A DNA stretch of 64,000 bases, taken from positions 1,191,001-1,255,000 of the forward strand of contig NZ_JAMZDX010000001.1 of NCBI RefSeq assembly GCF_024172095.1. The letters are read 5' to 3'. Below are positions 1-8,885 of this stretch, one piece after another. Within the stretch, counting starts at the first letter, position 1. Every line of letters begins with the position of its first letter. A program made the position numbers and the translations under genes. Source of the stretch: Kitasatospora cinereorecta. GTDB taxonomy: Bacteria; Actinomycetota; Actinomycetes; Streptomycetales; Streptomycetaceae. The notes beneath the pieces are model-generated. The model did no database searches. It was not told where the DNA came from and saw nothing but the letters and a program-made list of their open reading frames with translations.

Positions 1-168
1 CTGTCGCCCGGTCTCAGTCACCCGTCCATGGTCGCAGACGCGACTGTGGTCGTACACCGAGACCTTCGGCGTACGACCACAGCGGCCCGGCGGGCGGCCG
101 GTCAGTCGAGCGGGCAGTCAGGCACCCCCGGCCGGTTCGGTGTCAGGCACCGCCCGCGCGGTTCGGCG
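1..168. other. Non-coding left edge downstream of the ABC exporter operon
   Basis: I see no convincing gene here. The stretch holds a long perfect hairpin (44-82) and, next to the permease stop codon, two near-identical 19-base segments (about 133 and 159) containing GGTTCGG(T/C)GTCAGGC. The open frames that cross it are antisense shadows of the permease gene. Confidence 0.6.
44..82. terminator. Long perfect hairpin, probable terminator of the ABC exporter operon
   Basis: CTGTGGTCGTAC (44-55) pairs perfectly with GTACGACCACAG (71-82). The 15-base loop contains a nested CCGA/TCGG stem (57-60 with 66-69). It lies about 90 bases beyond the permease stop codon. There is no clear U tract, which is common for Streptomyces terminators. 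A regulatory or bidirectional role is possible. Confidence 0.55.
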
Positions 169-1308
169 TCAGGCGTCGTCCCAGTTGAAGAAGCGCGAGG
201 CGATAAGGGCCATCACCGCGGCGAAGGCGAGCAGGCCGCCCATCGACGGGAGGACGTCCATCAGGCCGCCGCCCTGGCTGAGCACCGACTTGGCGGAGAC
301 GATCAGGTAGCGCAGCGGCAGTGCGTGCGAGACGGTCTGCAGCCAGCCCGGGGCGAAGTCCAGCGGGATGAAGGCGCCGCCGAGGAAGGACATCGGCAGG
401 ATGAGCATCTGGTTGATGCCGTTGGCCGCCTCCTCGCTCTTGGCCACCGCGCCGGTCACCAGGCCGATCGACATGAAGGCGATGGTGGCGCAGACCACCA
501 GCGGCAGCACCAGCCACCAGTTGCCGGTCAGCTTCAGGCCGAAGAACGGCATGGTGGCGACGGCCAGGAACAGGCCGGTCTGGGCCAGCGCGACCAGCAC
601 GCTCACGCCGACGCGGGCGGCGACGATCGTGCCGGTGGACACCGGGGTCAGCCGCAGGCGCCGCAGCACCCGCTTCTTGCGCCAGCTGACCAGGGTGAAG
701 GAGGCGCCGTACACCGCGCCCATCGCCACGGCGTAGCCGAGCAGGCCGGGGGTCAGGTACTGGATCGGCTTGAGTGCCTTGTCCTCGACCTGGCCGAGGT
801 CCATGCTGAACGGCGGCTTGGTGCCCGCGGCCTGCTGGTTGGCGGCCTGCACCAGGCCGTTCATGATCCCCTGGACGGTGCTGGCCTTGACCTGGTCGCC
901 CTGGCTGTAGCGGACGACCACGCGGCCGTCGGTGCCCTGCTCGACCAGACCGTCCAGCTCGCCCTTTTTGACCTTCTCCAGCGCGGCGGACTCGTCGGTG
1001 TACTTGGTGATCTCCAGGGCCGCCAGCGGGTTGTTCGGCTGTCCCTGCAGGGCGGCCTCGGCGGTGTCCAGCAGCTGGACCTGGCCGACCTCGGCGATCT
1101 TCACGTGGGGGGTGCCGCCGCTCTTGTACAGCGCACCGAAGAGCAGCAGGAACATCAGCGGCATGATCAGCGTGAAGAACAGCGCGCCGCGGTCGCGGAC
1201 GAACCCGAGCAGCATCACCCGGGAGAGCCCGCCGAAGGCGCTGACCCGCTCCTGCTCGGGCTGCTCGGGCGCGGCGGCGGGCCGGGAGGGGGCGGAGGTG
1301 GTCGTCAT
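169..1308 (-). CDS. ABC-2 type transporter permease
   Basis: This 379-aa membrane protein is the permease half of an ABC exporter. It has a Pro/Ala-rich cytoplasmic N-terminus, a first membrane helix near residues 40-60 (LFFTLIMPLMFLLLFGALY) and a long extracytoplasmic segment of about 120 residues. A block of five hydrophobic helices follows to the C-terminus. This is the ABC-2/DrrB-like layout. The ATG overlaps the stop codon of the upstream ATPase gene (ATGA), so the two are translationally coupled. The transported compound cannot be read from sequence; drug or lipid export is typical of the family. Confidence 0.88.
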   Translation of the reverse strand: MTTTSAPSRPAAAPEQPEQERVSAFGGLSRVMLLGFVRDRGALFFTLIMPLMFLLLFGALYKSGGTPHVKIAEVGQVQLLDTAEAALQGQPNNPLAALEITKYTDESAALEKVKKGELDGLVEQGTDGRVVVRYSQGDQVKASTVQGIMNGLVQAANQQAAGTKPPFSMDLGQVEDKALKPIQYLTPGLLGYAVAMGAVYGASFTLVSWRKKRVLRRLRLTPVSTGTIVAARVGVSVLVALAQTGLFLAVATMPFFGLKLTGNWWLVLPLVVCATIAFMSIGLVTGAVAKSEEAANGINQMLILPMSFLGGAFIPLDFAPGWLQTVSHALPLRYLIVSAKSVLSQGGGLMDVLPSMGGLLAFAAVMALIASRFFNWDDA

Positions 1309-2222
1309 GCCCGGTACTCCCGTCCGGTCAGCTGGAGGAAGACGTCCTCCAGGGTGGCTCCGCGCACTTCGAGGCCGCGCAGCGCGTTCTGCTCGGCCAG
1401 CACGGAGAGGACCGGCGCCGGGACGCGGGTGGAGACCGCGAGGGTGACGCCGTTGTCCTCGAGGTTGGCGATCTCGGCGCCGGCCTCGACGAACAGTTCG
1501 CGCGCCCGGGTGGCGGTGATCAGCCCGGACTCGACGCTGACCCGGACGGTGTCGTCGATCTCGCGGACCAGGGCGGCCGGGGCGCCGGTTTTCAGCACCT
1601 TGCCGTGGTCCATCACCGAGACGCGCTCGCAGAGCACCTCGGCCTCGTCCAGGTAGTGGGTGGTGAGGACGACGGTGCGGCCCTCGGCGTTGATGTCCCG
1701 CAGCAGGTCCCAGAGGTTGCGGCGGGCCTGCGGGTCGAGGCCGGTGGTGGGCTCGTCCAGGAAGACCAGCTCCGGGTCGTGCACCAGTGCGCAGGCGATG
1801 GAGAGCCGCTGGGCCTGGCCGCCCGACATCTTGTCGGTCAGCACCGCGGCGGACTCGGTGAGGCCGACCCGCTCCAGCATCGCGTCCGCCCGCTTGGGGC
1901 CGACGCCGTAGAAGGAGGCGAAGGTGCGGATGGTCTCGCGGGCGGTCAGCTTGTTGAAGAACGCGGAGGCCTGGAACTGCACGCCGATGCGGGGCAGCAG
2001 CTTGGGGTTGCGCGGCCAGGGGTTCATTCCCAGCAGCTCGATCCGGCCCTCGTCGGGCTCGCGGATCCCCTCCAGGATCTCCAGCGTGGTGGTCTTGCCG
2101 GCCCCGTTCGGACCGAGAATCCCGTAGAACTCGCCAGCCTGGACGGAGAGTGACACTCCGTCGACAGCCTGGACATCCCCGTACCGCTTCCGGATTCCGT
2201 CGGCGGATATTGCTTCAGTCAT
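1305..2222 (-). CDS. ABC transporter ATP-binding protein (DrrA-like)
   Basis: This 305-aa ATPase energises the neighbouring ABC-2 permease. It has Walker A GPNGAGKTT (about residue 40), signature MSGGQAQR, Walker B LVFLDEPTTGLD and the switch His in LTTHYLDEAE. A C-terminal extension of about 80 residues is typical of exporter ATPases of the DrrA/CcmA group. The frame stays open upstream through the FHA gene, but the start is set at the ATG of MTEAISADGI, just ahead of the conserved domain. No clear Shine-Dalgarno sequence precedes it, so the transcript could be leaderless or weakly initiated. The promoter should lie in 2223-2300. Confidence 0.9.
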   Translation of the reverse strand: MTEAISADGIRKRYGDVQAVDGVSLSVQAGEFYGILGPNGAGKTTTLEILEGIREPDEGRIELLGMNPWPRNPKLLPRIGVQFQASAFFNKLTARETIRTFASFYGVGPKRADAMLERVGLTESAAVLTDKMSGGQAQRLSIACALVHDPELVFLDEPTTGLDPQARRNLWDLLRDINAEGRTVVLTTHYLDEAEVLCERVSVMDHGKVLKTGAPAALVREIDDTVRVSVESGLITATRARELFVEAGAEIANLEDNGVTLAVSTRVPAPVLSVLAEQNALRGLEVRGATLEDVFLQLTGREYRA

Positions 2223-2300
2223 GGCCAGAACAGTAGGGGCTCCGGCGGAGAATGTGCAGGTCAGTTGTGCGAATTTTGAGAAACCGTGCTCAAATGCGGG

Positions 2301-2341
2301 CCGGGCCCGCCCGGTCCGGTAATCGGACGGGGCGGGCCCGG
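2301..2341. terminator. Strong hairpin ending the PknG-FHA operon
   Basis: An 18-base stem with one mismatch (left arm begins CCGGGCCCGCCC at 2301, right arm ends GGCGGGCCCGG at 2341) encloses loop GTAAT (2319-2323). It lies about 28 bases beyond the FHA stop codon and ahead of the separate ABC exporter unit. Confidence 0.8.
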
Positions 2342-2368
2342 TTGACAGCGGGGCGGGCTGACGGCGGG

Positions 2369-3637
2369 TCAGGAGCGGTACAGCGTGATGGTGGTCCAGG
2401 CGCCGACGTGGATCCGGTCGCCGTCGGCGAGGGGGATGGCGGTGTGCGGCGGCACGGCGTCGGCCCCGCCGTTGACGGTGGTGCCGTTGGTGGAGTCCTG
2501 GTCCACCAGCACCCAGCTGCCGTCCGCCTGCTCGGCCAGCAGGGCGTGCTGGTGCGAGGCGCCCGGGTCCTCCGGCGGCACCGACAGGTCGATCTCCGGC
2601 ACCGTGCCGCGGTGCTGGCTGCGCCGGCCGATCCGCAGCTGGCCGCGCCCGGTCAGCGGGATCCGGCGCTCCGGGCAGTACGGCGGGAAGAACAGTCCGG
2701 CCGCCTCGGGGCCGCTGCGCGCCATCATGTCGGTGAAGTAGTCGCGGTCGGCCGAGACCACGGCGATCCAGGTGGCCCGGACCGGCGGGGCGGGCGGGGC
2801 CTGCGGGGTCTGCTGCCCGGCCTCCCCGGGCGGCGCGAGCCGGAACGAGGTACCGAAGGAGTCGCCGGGCGCGGCGTACACCGGGCCGGTCCGCTCGAAG
2901 CCGTCGCCGTCGGGGAAGCCGACGGCCTGCCCCGGCTCGAACGGCGACTTGTCGAAGGACATCGGCGCCGGCGGCGGGCCGGGCGGAGCCGGCGCCGCGG
3001 GCGCACCGTGCATGCCGGGGGCACCGAGCCCGCCGTGGCCGCCGGGAGCGCCGTGGCCGCCGTGACCACCGGGAGCGCCCGGAGCGGGCGGCATCGGCGC
3101 CGGGGGCATCGGCGCGGGCGGCATCTGGGTCGGCGGCATCCCCGCGCCGTGGCCCGGCATCGGGGGGACCTGGCCGTGCGGGACCTGGCTGTGCGGGACC
3201 TGGCCGTGCGGGACCGGACCGGGCTGGGCGGGCTGGGCGGGCGGGGGGAAGCCGTAGCCGCCGTGCCCGGGGGAGTGGGCCCGCGGCGCCTGCGGGGCGA
3301 GGTCGAAGTCGTACCCGCACTCCTCGCAGTACCGCCCGGTCTGCGGGGTCCGGCAGATCGGGCAGGTGACCAGGCCGGCGGTCATGTCGGGAACCGGGGG
3401 GTGCTGGGGCATCGGTGCCTGCGGGGGCATCGGCGCGCCGTGGCCGCCCATCGCGCCGCCGCCGTGGCCGCCGTGGCCGCCCATCGGACCGTGCGAGGGC
3501 GCCGGGCCGGCCGGCGGAGCCGGGGGCGGCGGGGGCGTGCCGGGGATGTGCAGCCCGGGCGGCGGCGTCATCGGGAAGCCGCAGTAATCGCACCAGTCCT
3601 CGGCCTGCGACTCGTGGCCCCTAGGGCAGATCGGCAT
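2369..3637 (-). CDS. Zinc-ribbon and FHA domain protein
   Basis: This 422-aa cytoplasmic protein has three parts. Two short Cys4 zinc ribbons are separated by linker (CPRGHES...CDYCG at residues 3-19; CPIC...CEECG near 90). A long Pro/Gly/Met/His-rich linker follows, with repeats such as PPAPM and PHGQVP. A C-terminal FHA domain (about 340-415) has RIGRR, GASHQHA and STNGTTVNG, the residues that bind phosphothreonine. ATG 3637 is preferred over GTG 3649 because GGGGGA sits four bases upstream of it. As the last gene of the pknG operon it is a candidate reader of PknG phosphorylation, analogous to mycobacterial GarA. I see no GarA-like phosphorylatable N-terminal motif. Confidence 0.85.
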   Translation of the reverse strand: MPICPRGHESQAEDWCDYCGFPMTPPPGLHIPGTPPPPPAPPAGPAPSHGPMGGHGGHGGGAMGGHGAPMPPQAPMPQHPPVPDMTAGLVTCPICRTPQTGRYCEECGYDFDLAPQAPRAHSPGHGGYGFPPPAQPAQPGPVPHGQVPHSQVPHGQVPPMPGHGAGMPPTQMPPAPMPPAPMPPAPGAPGGHGGHGAPGGHGGLGAPGMHGAPAAPAPPGPPPAPMSFDKSPFEPGQAVGFPDGDGFERTGPVYAAPGDSFGTSFRLAPPGEAGQQTPQAPPAPPVRATWIAVVSADRDYFTDMMARSGPEAAGLFFPPYCPERRIPLTGRGQLRIGRRSQHRGTVPEIDLSVPPEDPGASHQHALLAEQADGSWVLVDQDSTNGTTVNGGADAVPPHTAIPLADGDRIHVGAWTTITLYRS

Positions 3638-3683
3638 CAGGTCCCCCACATTTCAGCAGGTCCGGCCCCGGTGGGTTCCCGGG

Positions 3684-5024
3684 TCACTTCTTCTTCACGC
3701 GCACGGTCACGGTCGACCGGGAGTCGAGTGCCATCGAGTCGGCCGCCTCCACGTGCTTACGGAACCGAACCGTACCTTCCTTCGGGTCGACGACGTCGAC
3801 CACCTTCTCCAGCAGCTTCAGCGTGCCGTCGTTTCCGCCCGCGTGGGCGAGCTGGACGGCCCGGCCGAGCTTCGCGGTGGCGGTGGTGAAGTCGCCGGAG
3901 CGGTGGGCGGCGAGCCCCTCCTGGATGGAGGAGGCCAGCTCGGCCTGGCCGGTGTAGTGGGCGACCTGCGGGCTGATCCGGGTGGAGGAGGCCAGGTCGT
4001 CGGTCCACACCGCCATGACCAGCCCCTGGCCGAGCGTCTCCGCCGAGCCGTCGCCCTGCGGCAGCACCAGGCTGACCCGGGCGGCGAGCATCCGGCTGCC
4101 GAGCGCGGCCGGCTGGACCTCGACACAGACGTGGTAGTCGCGGCTCTCGTCGCCCCAGGAGCCGGTCGGGTAGTCGCCGGAGCGCGGGCCGGACTCGGTG
4201 CGGCGCTCGCTCAGGTCCTCGACCGCGGGTGCGACCTGCTTGACGTACTTCACCACAGCGTTGGCGGGGGTCCAGACCCGCAGCGCGATGTCGGCGACCT
4301 GCTTGCCCATCGCGCCGGCCATCATGGCGCGGAAGTCCTCGGCCAGGCCGGAGGGCTCGGCGACGATGTCCACGGTCCCCAGCAGGGCGGAGGAGACCTT
4401 GCGCAGCTCGGCGACGTCCCAGTCGGTGCCGACGCCGCGGCAGTCCGCGGTGAAGACCCCGGTGGCGGCGTCCAGGGCGCGCTGCAGGTCGGCGGGCTTC
4501 TCGTGCTCGTTCTTGCCGTCGGTGAGCAGGATGCCGTGCCGGATGCCGATGTCGGGGCGGGAGTCGAACAGCTGCCGGGCCTTGGTCAGCCAGGTGCCGA
4601 TCGCGGTGCCGCCGGCGGGGCTGAGCTTGCGCAGGGCCTGCTTGGCGTGGGCCCGGGTGTCCCGGTCGGCGGTGGCGAGCGTTCCGTTGCCGGGATAGAT
4701 CTCGGCGGCCTCGTGGGTGCCGGCCACCACGGCGAAGGCGACGCCGTCGCGCAGGGTGTCGATGGCGGCGGCGGTGGCCTCCCGGGCGTTGCGCATCTTG
4801 CTGGCCGGGTAGTCCATCGAGCCGGAGCAGTCGATCATGATCACCACGGCGGCGTCGGCGCCCGGGCCGCCGGTGGCACCGCCCGGACGCCCGCCCAGGG
4901 TGCCGCCACCGGTGGCGGTGACCGTCACGATCGCGTTGACCTCCCGGGCGCCGTCGGCGAGGTACTCGTTCTGGAATATGTCGACGTCGAACACGGGCCC
5001 GGTGGGCCTGGACAACGAGGCCAT
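3684..5024 (-). CDS. von Willebrand factor A domain protein
   Basis: This 446-aa protein has no signal peptide. Its VWA domain carries a complete metal-ion-dependent adhesion site: MIDCSGSMDYP (DxSxS) near residue 85, the Thr of AGGTAIGTWL, and LTDGKNEH. The C-terminal half is beta-rich and ends in a small domain with the motif GRAVQLAHAGGNDGTLKLLEKVVDVVD. It lies between the PP2C and FHA genes with short gaps. VWA proteins usually mediate metal-dependent protein contacts, so a scaffold or adaptor role for the phosphosignalling module is likely. The partner is unknown. Confidence 0.85.
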   Translation of the reverse strand: MASLSRPTGPVFDVDIFQNEYLADGAREVNAIVTVTATGGGTLGGRPGGATGGPGADAAVVIMIDCSGSMDYPASKMRNAREATAAAIDTLRDGVAFAVVAGTHEAAEIYPGNGTLATADRDTRAHAKQALRKLSPAGGTAIGTWLTKARQLFDSRPDIGIRHGILLTDGKNEHEKPADLQRALDAATGVFTADCRGVGTDWDVAELRKVSSALLGTVDIVAEPSGLAEDFRAMMAGAMGKQVADIALRVWTPANAVVKYVKQVAPAVEDLSERRTESGPRSGDYPTGSWGDESRDYHVCVEVQPAALGSRMLAARVSLVLPQGDGSAETLGQGLVMAVWTDDLASSTRISPQVAHYTGQAELASSIQEGLAAHRSGDFTTATAKLGRAVQLAHAGGNDGTLKLLEKVVDVVDPKEGTVRFRKHVEAADSMALDSRSTVTVRVKKK

Positions 5025-5039
5025 GCGGAGGAACTCCTG

Positions 5040-6239
5040 TCAGTCGGTGAGTGCGGTTCCGGGTGCGTGGACGGGAAGGTCGGGCAGGGTGTCGTCGTGC
5101 CGCGGCGCCGGCAGCGGCAGGTCGATCAGGGTGGCCTCGTACGCGGCCGGCTCCGCGGTTCGGGCGGCACCCGCCGCCGCGGACGCCCCGCCGCCGGCCG
5201 CGGGCGGGGTGATCGGCAGCACCGCGACGGTGATGTTGTCGTGGCCGCCCGCGGTGACCGCGAAGTCCACCAGCGACCGGGCGGCGGCCAGCGGCTCGGT
5301 CCGGGCGTCGGCCCGGACGAAGAAGGCCAGGTCGGTCGCGGCCTCGGCGTAGTTCCACAGGCCGTCGGTGCAGATCAGCACCACCCCGGGCACGTGCGGG
5401 GTGAAGCTGACGGTGTGCGGGAGGAGTTCCTCGGCGTCCGCGCCGAGCCAGCCGGTGATGGCGTGCGCCCGCGGGTCCGCGTACGCCTCGGCCTCCTTCA
5501 TCAGCCCGGCCGCCACCATCCGGGCGGCCCAGGAGTCGTCCTCGGTCAGCCGGTACGGCTCGGCCGACTCGCGGTCGTCCGGGATCCAGTACGCGCGGGT
5601 GTCGCCGACCCAGCCGATGGTGACCAGGCCGCCGGCCGCGATCGCGCTGACGTAGGTGCAGGCCGGGGCGTTGATGTGCCCGGCGGTCTGCGGGGTCTTC
5701 CCGTCGTACGCGAGGTCGGTGACGGCCTGCCCGGCGACGGTGATCGCGCCGTGCATGGCCGCCGTCGGGTCGGTGCCGCGCTCCAGGGCGGTCAGCAGGG
5801 ACTCCGACGCGGCGTCCACCGCCGTCGCGGAGGCCTCGTCGGGCCGCGCGGAGGAGGAGACGCCGTCGCAGACCACCGCGATCACGGCGGGCTCGCCGCC
5901 CGGCAGCGAGGTGGCGGCGATGGTGAAGGCGTCCTCGTTGCGGTGGTGGCGCAGACCGCGGTCGGTGACTCCGGCGACGCCGGTGAGCGAGCGCTCCTGG
6001 TGGTCACGCGGGGCGGGCTGCGCCCGGCCGCAGGCCTCGCAGTAGCCGTCCGCCGTGAGCTCGGCGGCGCCGCAGTGCGCGCAGGCCCCGGTGGCCGGTG
6101 CCGCCGGGCCGCCGACCGCGGTGGGCGGGCCGTCCACCATGGTGGGCGGCCCGTTCCGGCCGGCGCCGCAGGCACCGCAGAAGGCGTCCTCCGGGTCCAA
6201 CGGCTCGGCACAGCTGGGGCACACGGTCTGCTGCGGCAT
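5040..6239 (-). CDS. PP2C-family protein serine/threonine phosphatase with zinc ribbons
   Basis: This 399-aa protein begins with two Cys4 ribbons (CPSC...CGACG at residues 7-25; CAHCG...CEACG at about 54-71). A PP2C phosphatase domain follows (about 80-345). Metal-binding motifs are intact: TDRGLRHHRNEDA, VCDGVSSS, GWVGDTRAYW, CTDGLWN and GGHDNITV. The C-terminal tail is low complexity. Its start codon lies three bases after the pknG stop, so it is very probably co-translated with the kinase and removes the phosphates PknG adds. The paired ribbons resemble those of PknG and the FHA protein. Confidence 0.92.
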   Translation of the reverse strand: MPQQTVCPSCAEPLDPEDAFCGACGAGRNGPPTMVDGPPTAVGGPAAPATGACAHCGAAELTADGYCEACGRAQPAPRDHQERSLTGVAGVTDRGLRHHRNEDAFTIAATSLPGGEPAVIAVVCDGVSSSARPDEASATAVDAASESLLTALERGTDPTAAMHGAITVAGQAVTDLAYDGKTPQTAGHINAPACTYVSAIAAGGLVTIGWVGDTRAYWIPDDRESAEPYRLTEDDSWAARMVAAGLMKEAEAYADPRAHAITGWLGADAEELLPHTVSFTPHVPGVVLICTDGLWNYAEAATDLAFFVRADARTEPLAAARSLVDFAVTAGGHDNITVAVLPITPPAAGGGASAAAGAARTAEPAAYEATLIDLPLPAPRHDDTLPDLPVHAPGTALTD

Positions 6240-6242
6240 TGC

Positions 6243-8885
6243 TCACACCCACGTCCGGGGGCGGGCCCGGTTCGCCCGCTCCACCATCTCGATCCTCGAC
6301 TCGGCCCGGTCGGACAACCGCGCCAACACTCGATAGGAGTGTTCCAGGGCGAGGCGCAGTTCCCGCTCGGTGGCGGGATGTCCGAGGACGGTCCGCGTGG
6401 CGGGCCGTCCCGCCGGTCCCTTCCCCGTCGACGCCTCGGCAACCGCCGATCCGGACGGCTCCGTTGATCCGGATGTTGCCGTTGATCCGGGCGTCGCCGC
6501 CGATCCGGACGTTGCCCCCGAGCCGGGCTTCGCCGCCGTTCCAGAACCGGCCGCACCGGTCGCACCGGTCGCACCGGTCGCACCGGTCGCACCGGCAGCA
6601 CCGGCAGCACCGCCCGCCCCGCCCTCGCCCGGCATGCCCGCCAGCACCCAGCCCAGCGCCGAGTCCAGGACCTCGACGGCGAGTTCCTCGCGCCGACGGG
6701 CGTCCAGGGTCAGCGCGGCCAGCTGCTCCGAGCAGCGGCTGAGCTCGGGGCCGAGCGGCTCCTCGGCGGCCCGGCCGCGCAGCCGGGCCCGGACCGCGCC
6801 GATCCGGGCGGCGGTGAAGTGGGTGGACGCCTCCGGCACCAGTTCCAGCGCGGCGACCGCGCCGGGCCGGTCGCCGGCCGCCAGCCGGACCCGGGCCAGG
6901 CCGAACGCGGCGCTGACGTACGACCGGTCGGTGGTGGCGACCAGCCGGTGGAACTCGGTGGCGTCCTCGTGGTTGTCCAGCAGTTCGGCGCAGAGCGCGA
7001 GCGCCAGCTTGGGCGCGGGCTCGCCGGGGAAGGCGTCGTAGATCGCGTCGAAGGACTCGGCGGCGGCCTGCGCCCGCCCGGCGGCCAGGGCGGCGAGGCC
7101 GCGGTACCAGACCACCCGCCAGTCGTCGGCGTGCTCGCTCTCCAGCTTCCCGAGCTCCTGGCCGGCCCGGTCGTGGTCGCCGAGTTCGAGGTGGGCGCGC
7201 AGCCGGCGCAGCCCCAGCTCCGCCGAGTCGCCCGGCGCCGCGGCCAGGGCGGTCAGCGCGTCGGCCGGGTCTCCGGCGAATAGGGCGGCGAGGAAGCCCG
7301 CGTTGGGGTCGGCCGGGTCGGTCCGGGGGACCGGCAGGGCCAGCGCGGCGGCCGCCGGGTCGATCGGGCCGGTGGCCAATTCGTTGTCGAAGACCCGCAG
7401 TTCCGGCCCGAAGAGGGTGGAGGGGGCGGGCCGGGGACGGCCGTCCTGGAGCGCGAGGACCTCGCGCAGCACGCCGGTCAGCTGGTCGGCCATCTCCTCG
7501 GCGGAGGAGAAGCGGCGGGCCGGGTCCGGGTCGGTGGCGCGCACCAGCAGCCGGTAGTACGACTCGTAGCGGGCGAACAGCTCGACCTGCTCCGGGCCGG
7601 GCAGTTCGTGCCGGTAGGTGGTGGAGTAGCCCTGGAAGTCGAAGGTGAGCACGGCCAGCGTGCGGGCCACGGTGTACAGGTCGGAGGCGGCCGACGGCCC
7701 GTCGGTGGCGATCTCCGGGGCCTGGTAGCCGTGGGTGCCGAAGATCGGGCCGTCGTCGTCGAGGCGGCGGACCGCGCCCATGTCGATGATCTTGAGCGAG
7801 TCCTCGCTCTGGATCACGTTGTCTATCTTGAAGTCGCAGTAGACCAGCCCGCGGCTGTGCAGGTAGCCGAGCGCGGGCAGCGCCTCCAGCGCGTACGCGA
7901 GCGCCTGCTCGACCGGCAGCGGGTCGCGCCGACCGTCCGGGGTGCGCCGCTCGTTGGCGATGTCCTTGAGCGACTTGCCGCCGACGTACTCCATCACGAT
8001 GTAGCCGTCGGTGGAGCCGGTCCGGGCGTCCGGGTGCTCGGCGAAGTTGATGATGCGGACGATGTTCGGGTGGTCGACCTCGGCCAGGAAGCGGCGCTCG
8101 GCGACGGCCGCGGCCAGCGCGTCCTCGTCCCCGGTGTCCAGCAGGCCCTTGAGCACGACCCACTTGTCGTTGACCCGGCGGTCGATCGCCAGGTAGATCC
8201 AGCCCATCCCGCCGTGTGCCAGGCAGCCCATCACCTCGTACTGGCCGCCGACCAGGTCGCCGCGGCGCAGCTTCGGGGTGAAGGAGTAGACGGTTCCGCA
8301 CTTGGTGCAGAAGCCCTCCGGCCGGCCCGGCCGGCCGCCGCGCTCGCGGCCGACCTCGGTGCTGCACTTCGAGCAGTACCGCTTGTGCTCGGGCACCTCC
8401 GCGTTCTCCAGGACGGCCGTGCTCGGGTCGAGCGCGGCGACCGGCGGCACGCTGACCAGGCCGGCGCCCAGGTTGCCGCGCCGGGCGGTGCCGGTGGAGC
8501 CGCGGGAGCTGAGCACCGAGACCGAACGGCCGCTGCCGGTCCGGGAGGAGCGGTGCGAGCGGGAGCGGCCGGACATGGTCCGCACCGAGCCGGAGCGGCT
8601 GGAGCCCGGCGAGGAGAGCCGGGGCGCGGGCACCTGTGGTGCGCCGCCGCCCGCCGCCGGTTCCAGCCCGCACTCGTCGCAGAACCCGTCGGGGTCGATG
8701 GTGCCGGTGCAGTCCCTGGCACAGCGGTCACCCGGCCCGCCCGGACCCCCACCCGGCCCGCTCCCAGCGCCCCCTCCTGCGACCGGGCCCGCCGACGCCG
8801 GTTCCGGTGCGAGTCCGCACTCGTCGCAGAACCCGTCCGGGTCGATGGTGCCGGTGCAGTCCGGCTGTGCGCACGCCTCAGCCAT
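6243..8885 (-). CDS. pknG: PknG-like serine/threonine protein kinase with TPR domain
   Basis: This 880-aa soluble kinase has a near-duplicated N-terminal segment CTGTIDPDGFCDEC (residues 10-23 and 59-72). A Ser/Arg-rich linker and a PknG-type rubredoxin knuckle follow (C171, C174, C193, C196). The kinase domain (about 215-470) has glycine loop AHGGMG, K246, the PknG hallmark YCDFK with D351, and IIDMG in place of DFG. TPR-like helices run to about residue 745. A Gly-Ala-Thr linker (about 755-815) separates them from a final helix. Mycobacterial PknG senses amino acids through GlnH/GlnX and controls glutamate metabolism; glnH and glnX lie upstream here. The start overlaps the preceding gene by 8 bp. 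Confidence 0.93.
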   Translation of the reverse strand: MAEACAQPDCTGTIDPDGFCDECGLAPEPASAGPVAGGGAGSGPGGGPGGPGDRCARDCTGTIDPDGFCDECGLEPAAGGGAPQVPAPRLSSPGSSRSGSVRTMSGRSRSHRSSRTGSGRSVSVLSSRGSTGTARRGNLGAGLVSVPPVAALDPSTAVLENAEVPEHKRYCSKCSTEVGRERGGRPGRPEGFCTKCGTVYSFTPKLRRGDLVGGQYEVMGCLAHGGMGWIYLAIDRRVNDKWVVLKGLLDTGDEDALAAAVAERRFLAEVDHPNIVRIINFAEHPDARTGSTDGYIVMEYVGGKSLKDIANERRTPDGRRDPLPVEQALAYALEALPALGYLHSRGLVYCDFKIDNVIQSEDSLKIIDMGAVRRLDDDGPIFGTHGYQAPEIATDGPSAASDLYTVARTLAVLTFDFQGYSTTYRHELPGPEQVELFARYESYYRLLVRATDPDPARRFSSAEEMADQLTGVLREVLALQDGRPRPAPSTLFGPELRVFDNELATGPIDPAAAALALPVPRTDPADPNAGFLAALFAGDPADALTALAAAPGDSAELGLRRLRAHLELGDHDRAGQELGKLESEHADDWRVVWYRGLAALAAGRAQAAAESFDAIYDAFPGEPAPKLALALCAELLDNHEDATEFHRLVATTDRSYVSAAFGLARVRLAAGDRPGAVAALELVPEASTHFTAARIGAVRARLRGRAAEEPLGPELSRCSEQLAALTLDARRREELAVEVLDSALGWVLAGMPGEGGAGGAAGAAGATGATGATGATGAAGSGTAAKPGSGATSGSAATPGSTATSGSTEPSGSAVAEASTGKGPAGRPATRTVLGHPATERELRLALEHSYRVLARLSDRAESRIEMVERANRARPRTWV
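6553..6615. repeat. Seven 9-base tandem repeats inside pknG
   Basis: Seven consecutive 9-base units of GCACCGGTC or close variants (GCACCGGCA, GCACCGCCC) run in phase with the reading frame. On the coding strand they give the collagen-like GAT/GAA run of the PknG C-terminal linker. Copy number is likely to vary between strains. Confidence 0.9.

Noticed and set aside
28-1656. Long plus-strand open frame over the ABC exporter genes
   Set aside because: It is antisense to two well-supported ABC transporter genes. Its product is low-complexity Arg/Gly/His-rich without any domain, the usual shadow in DNA of such high GC.
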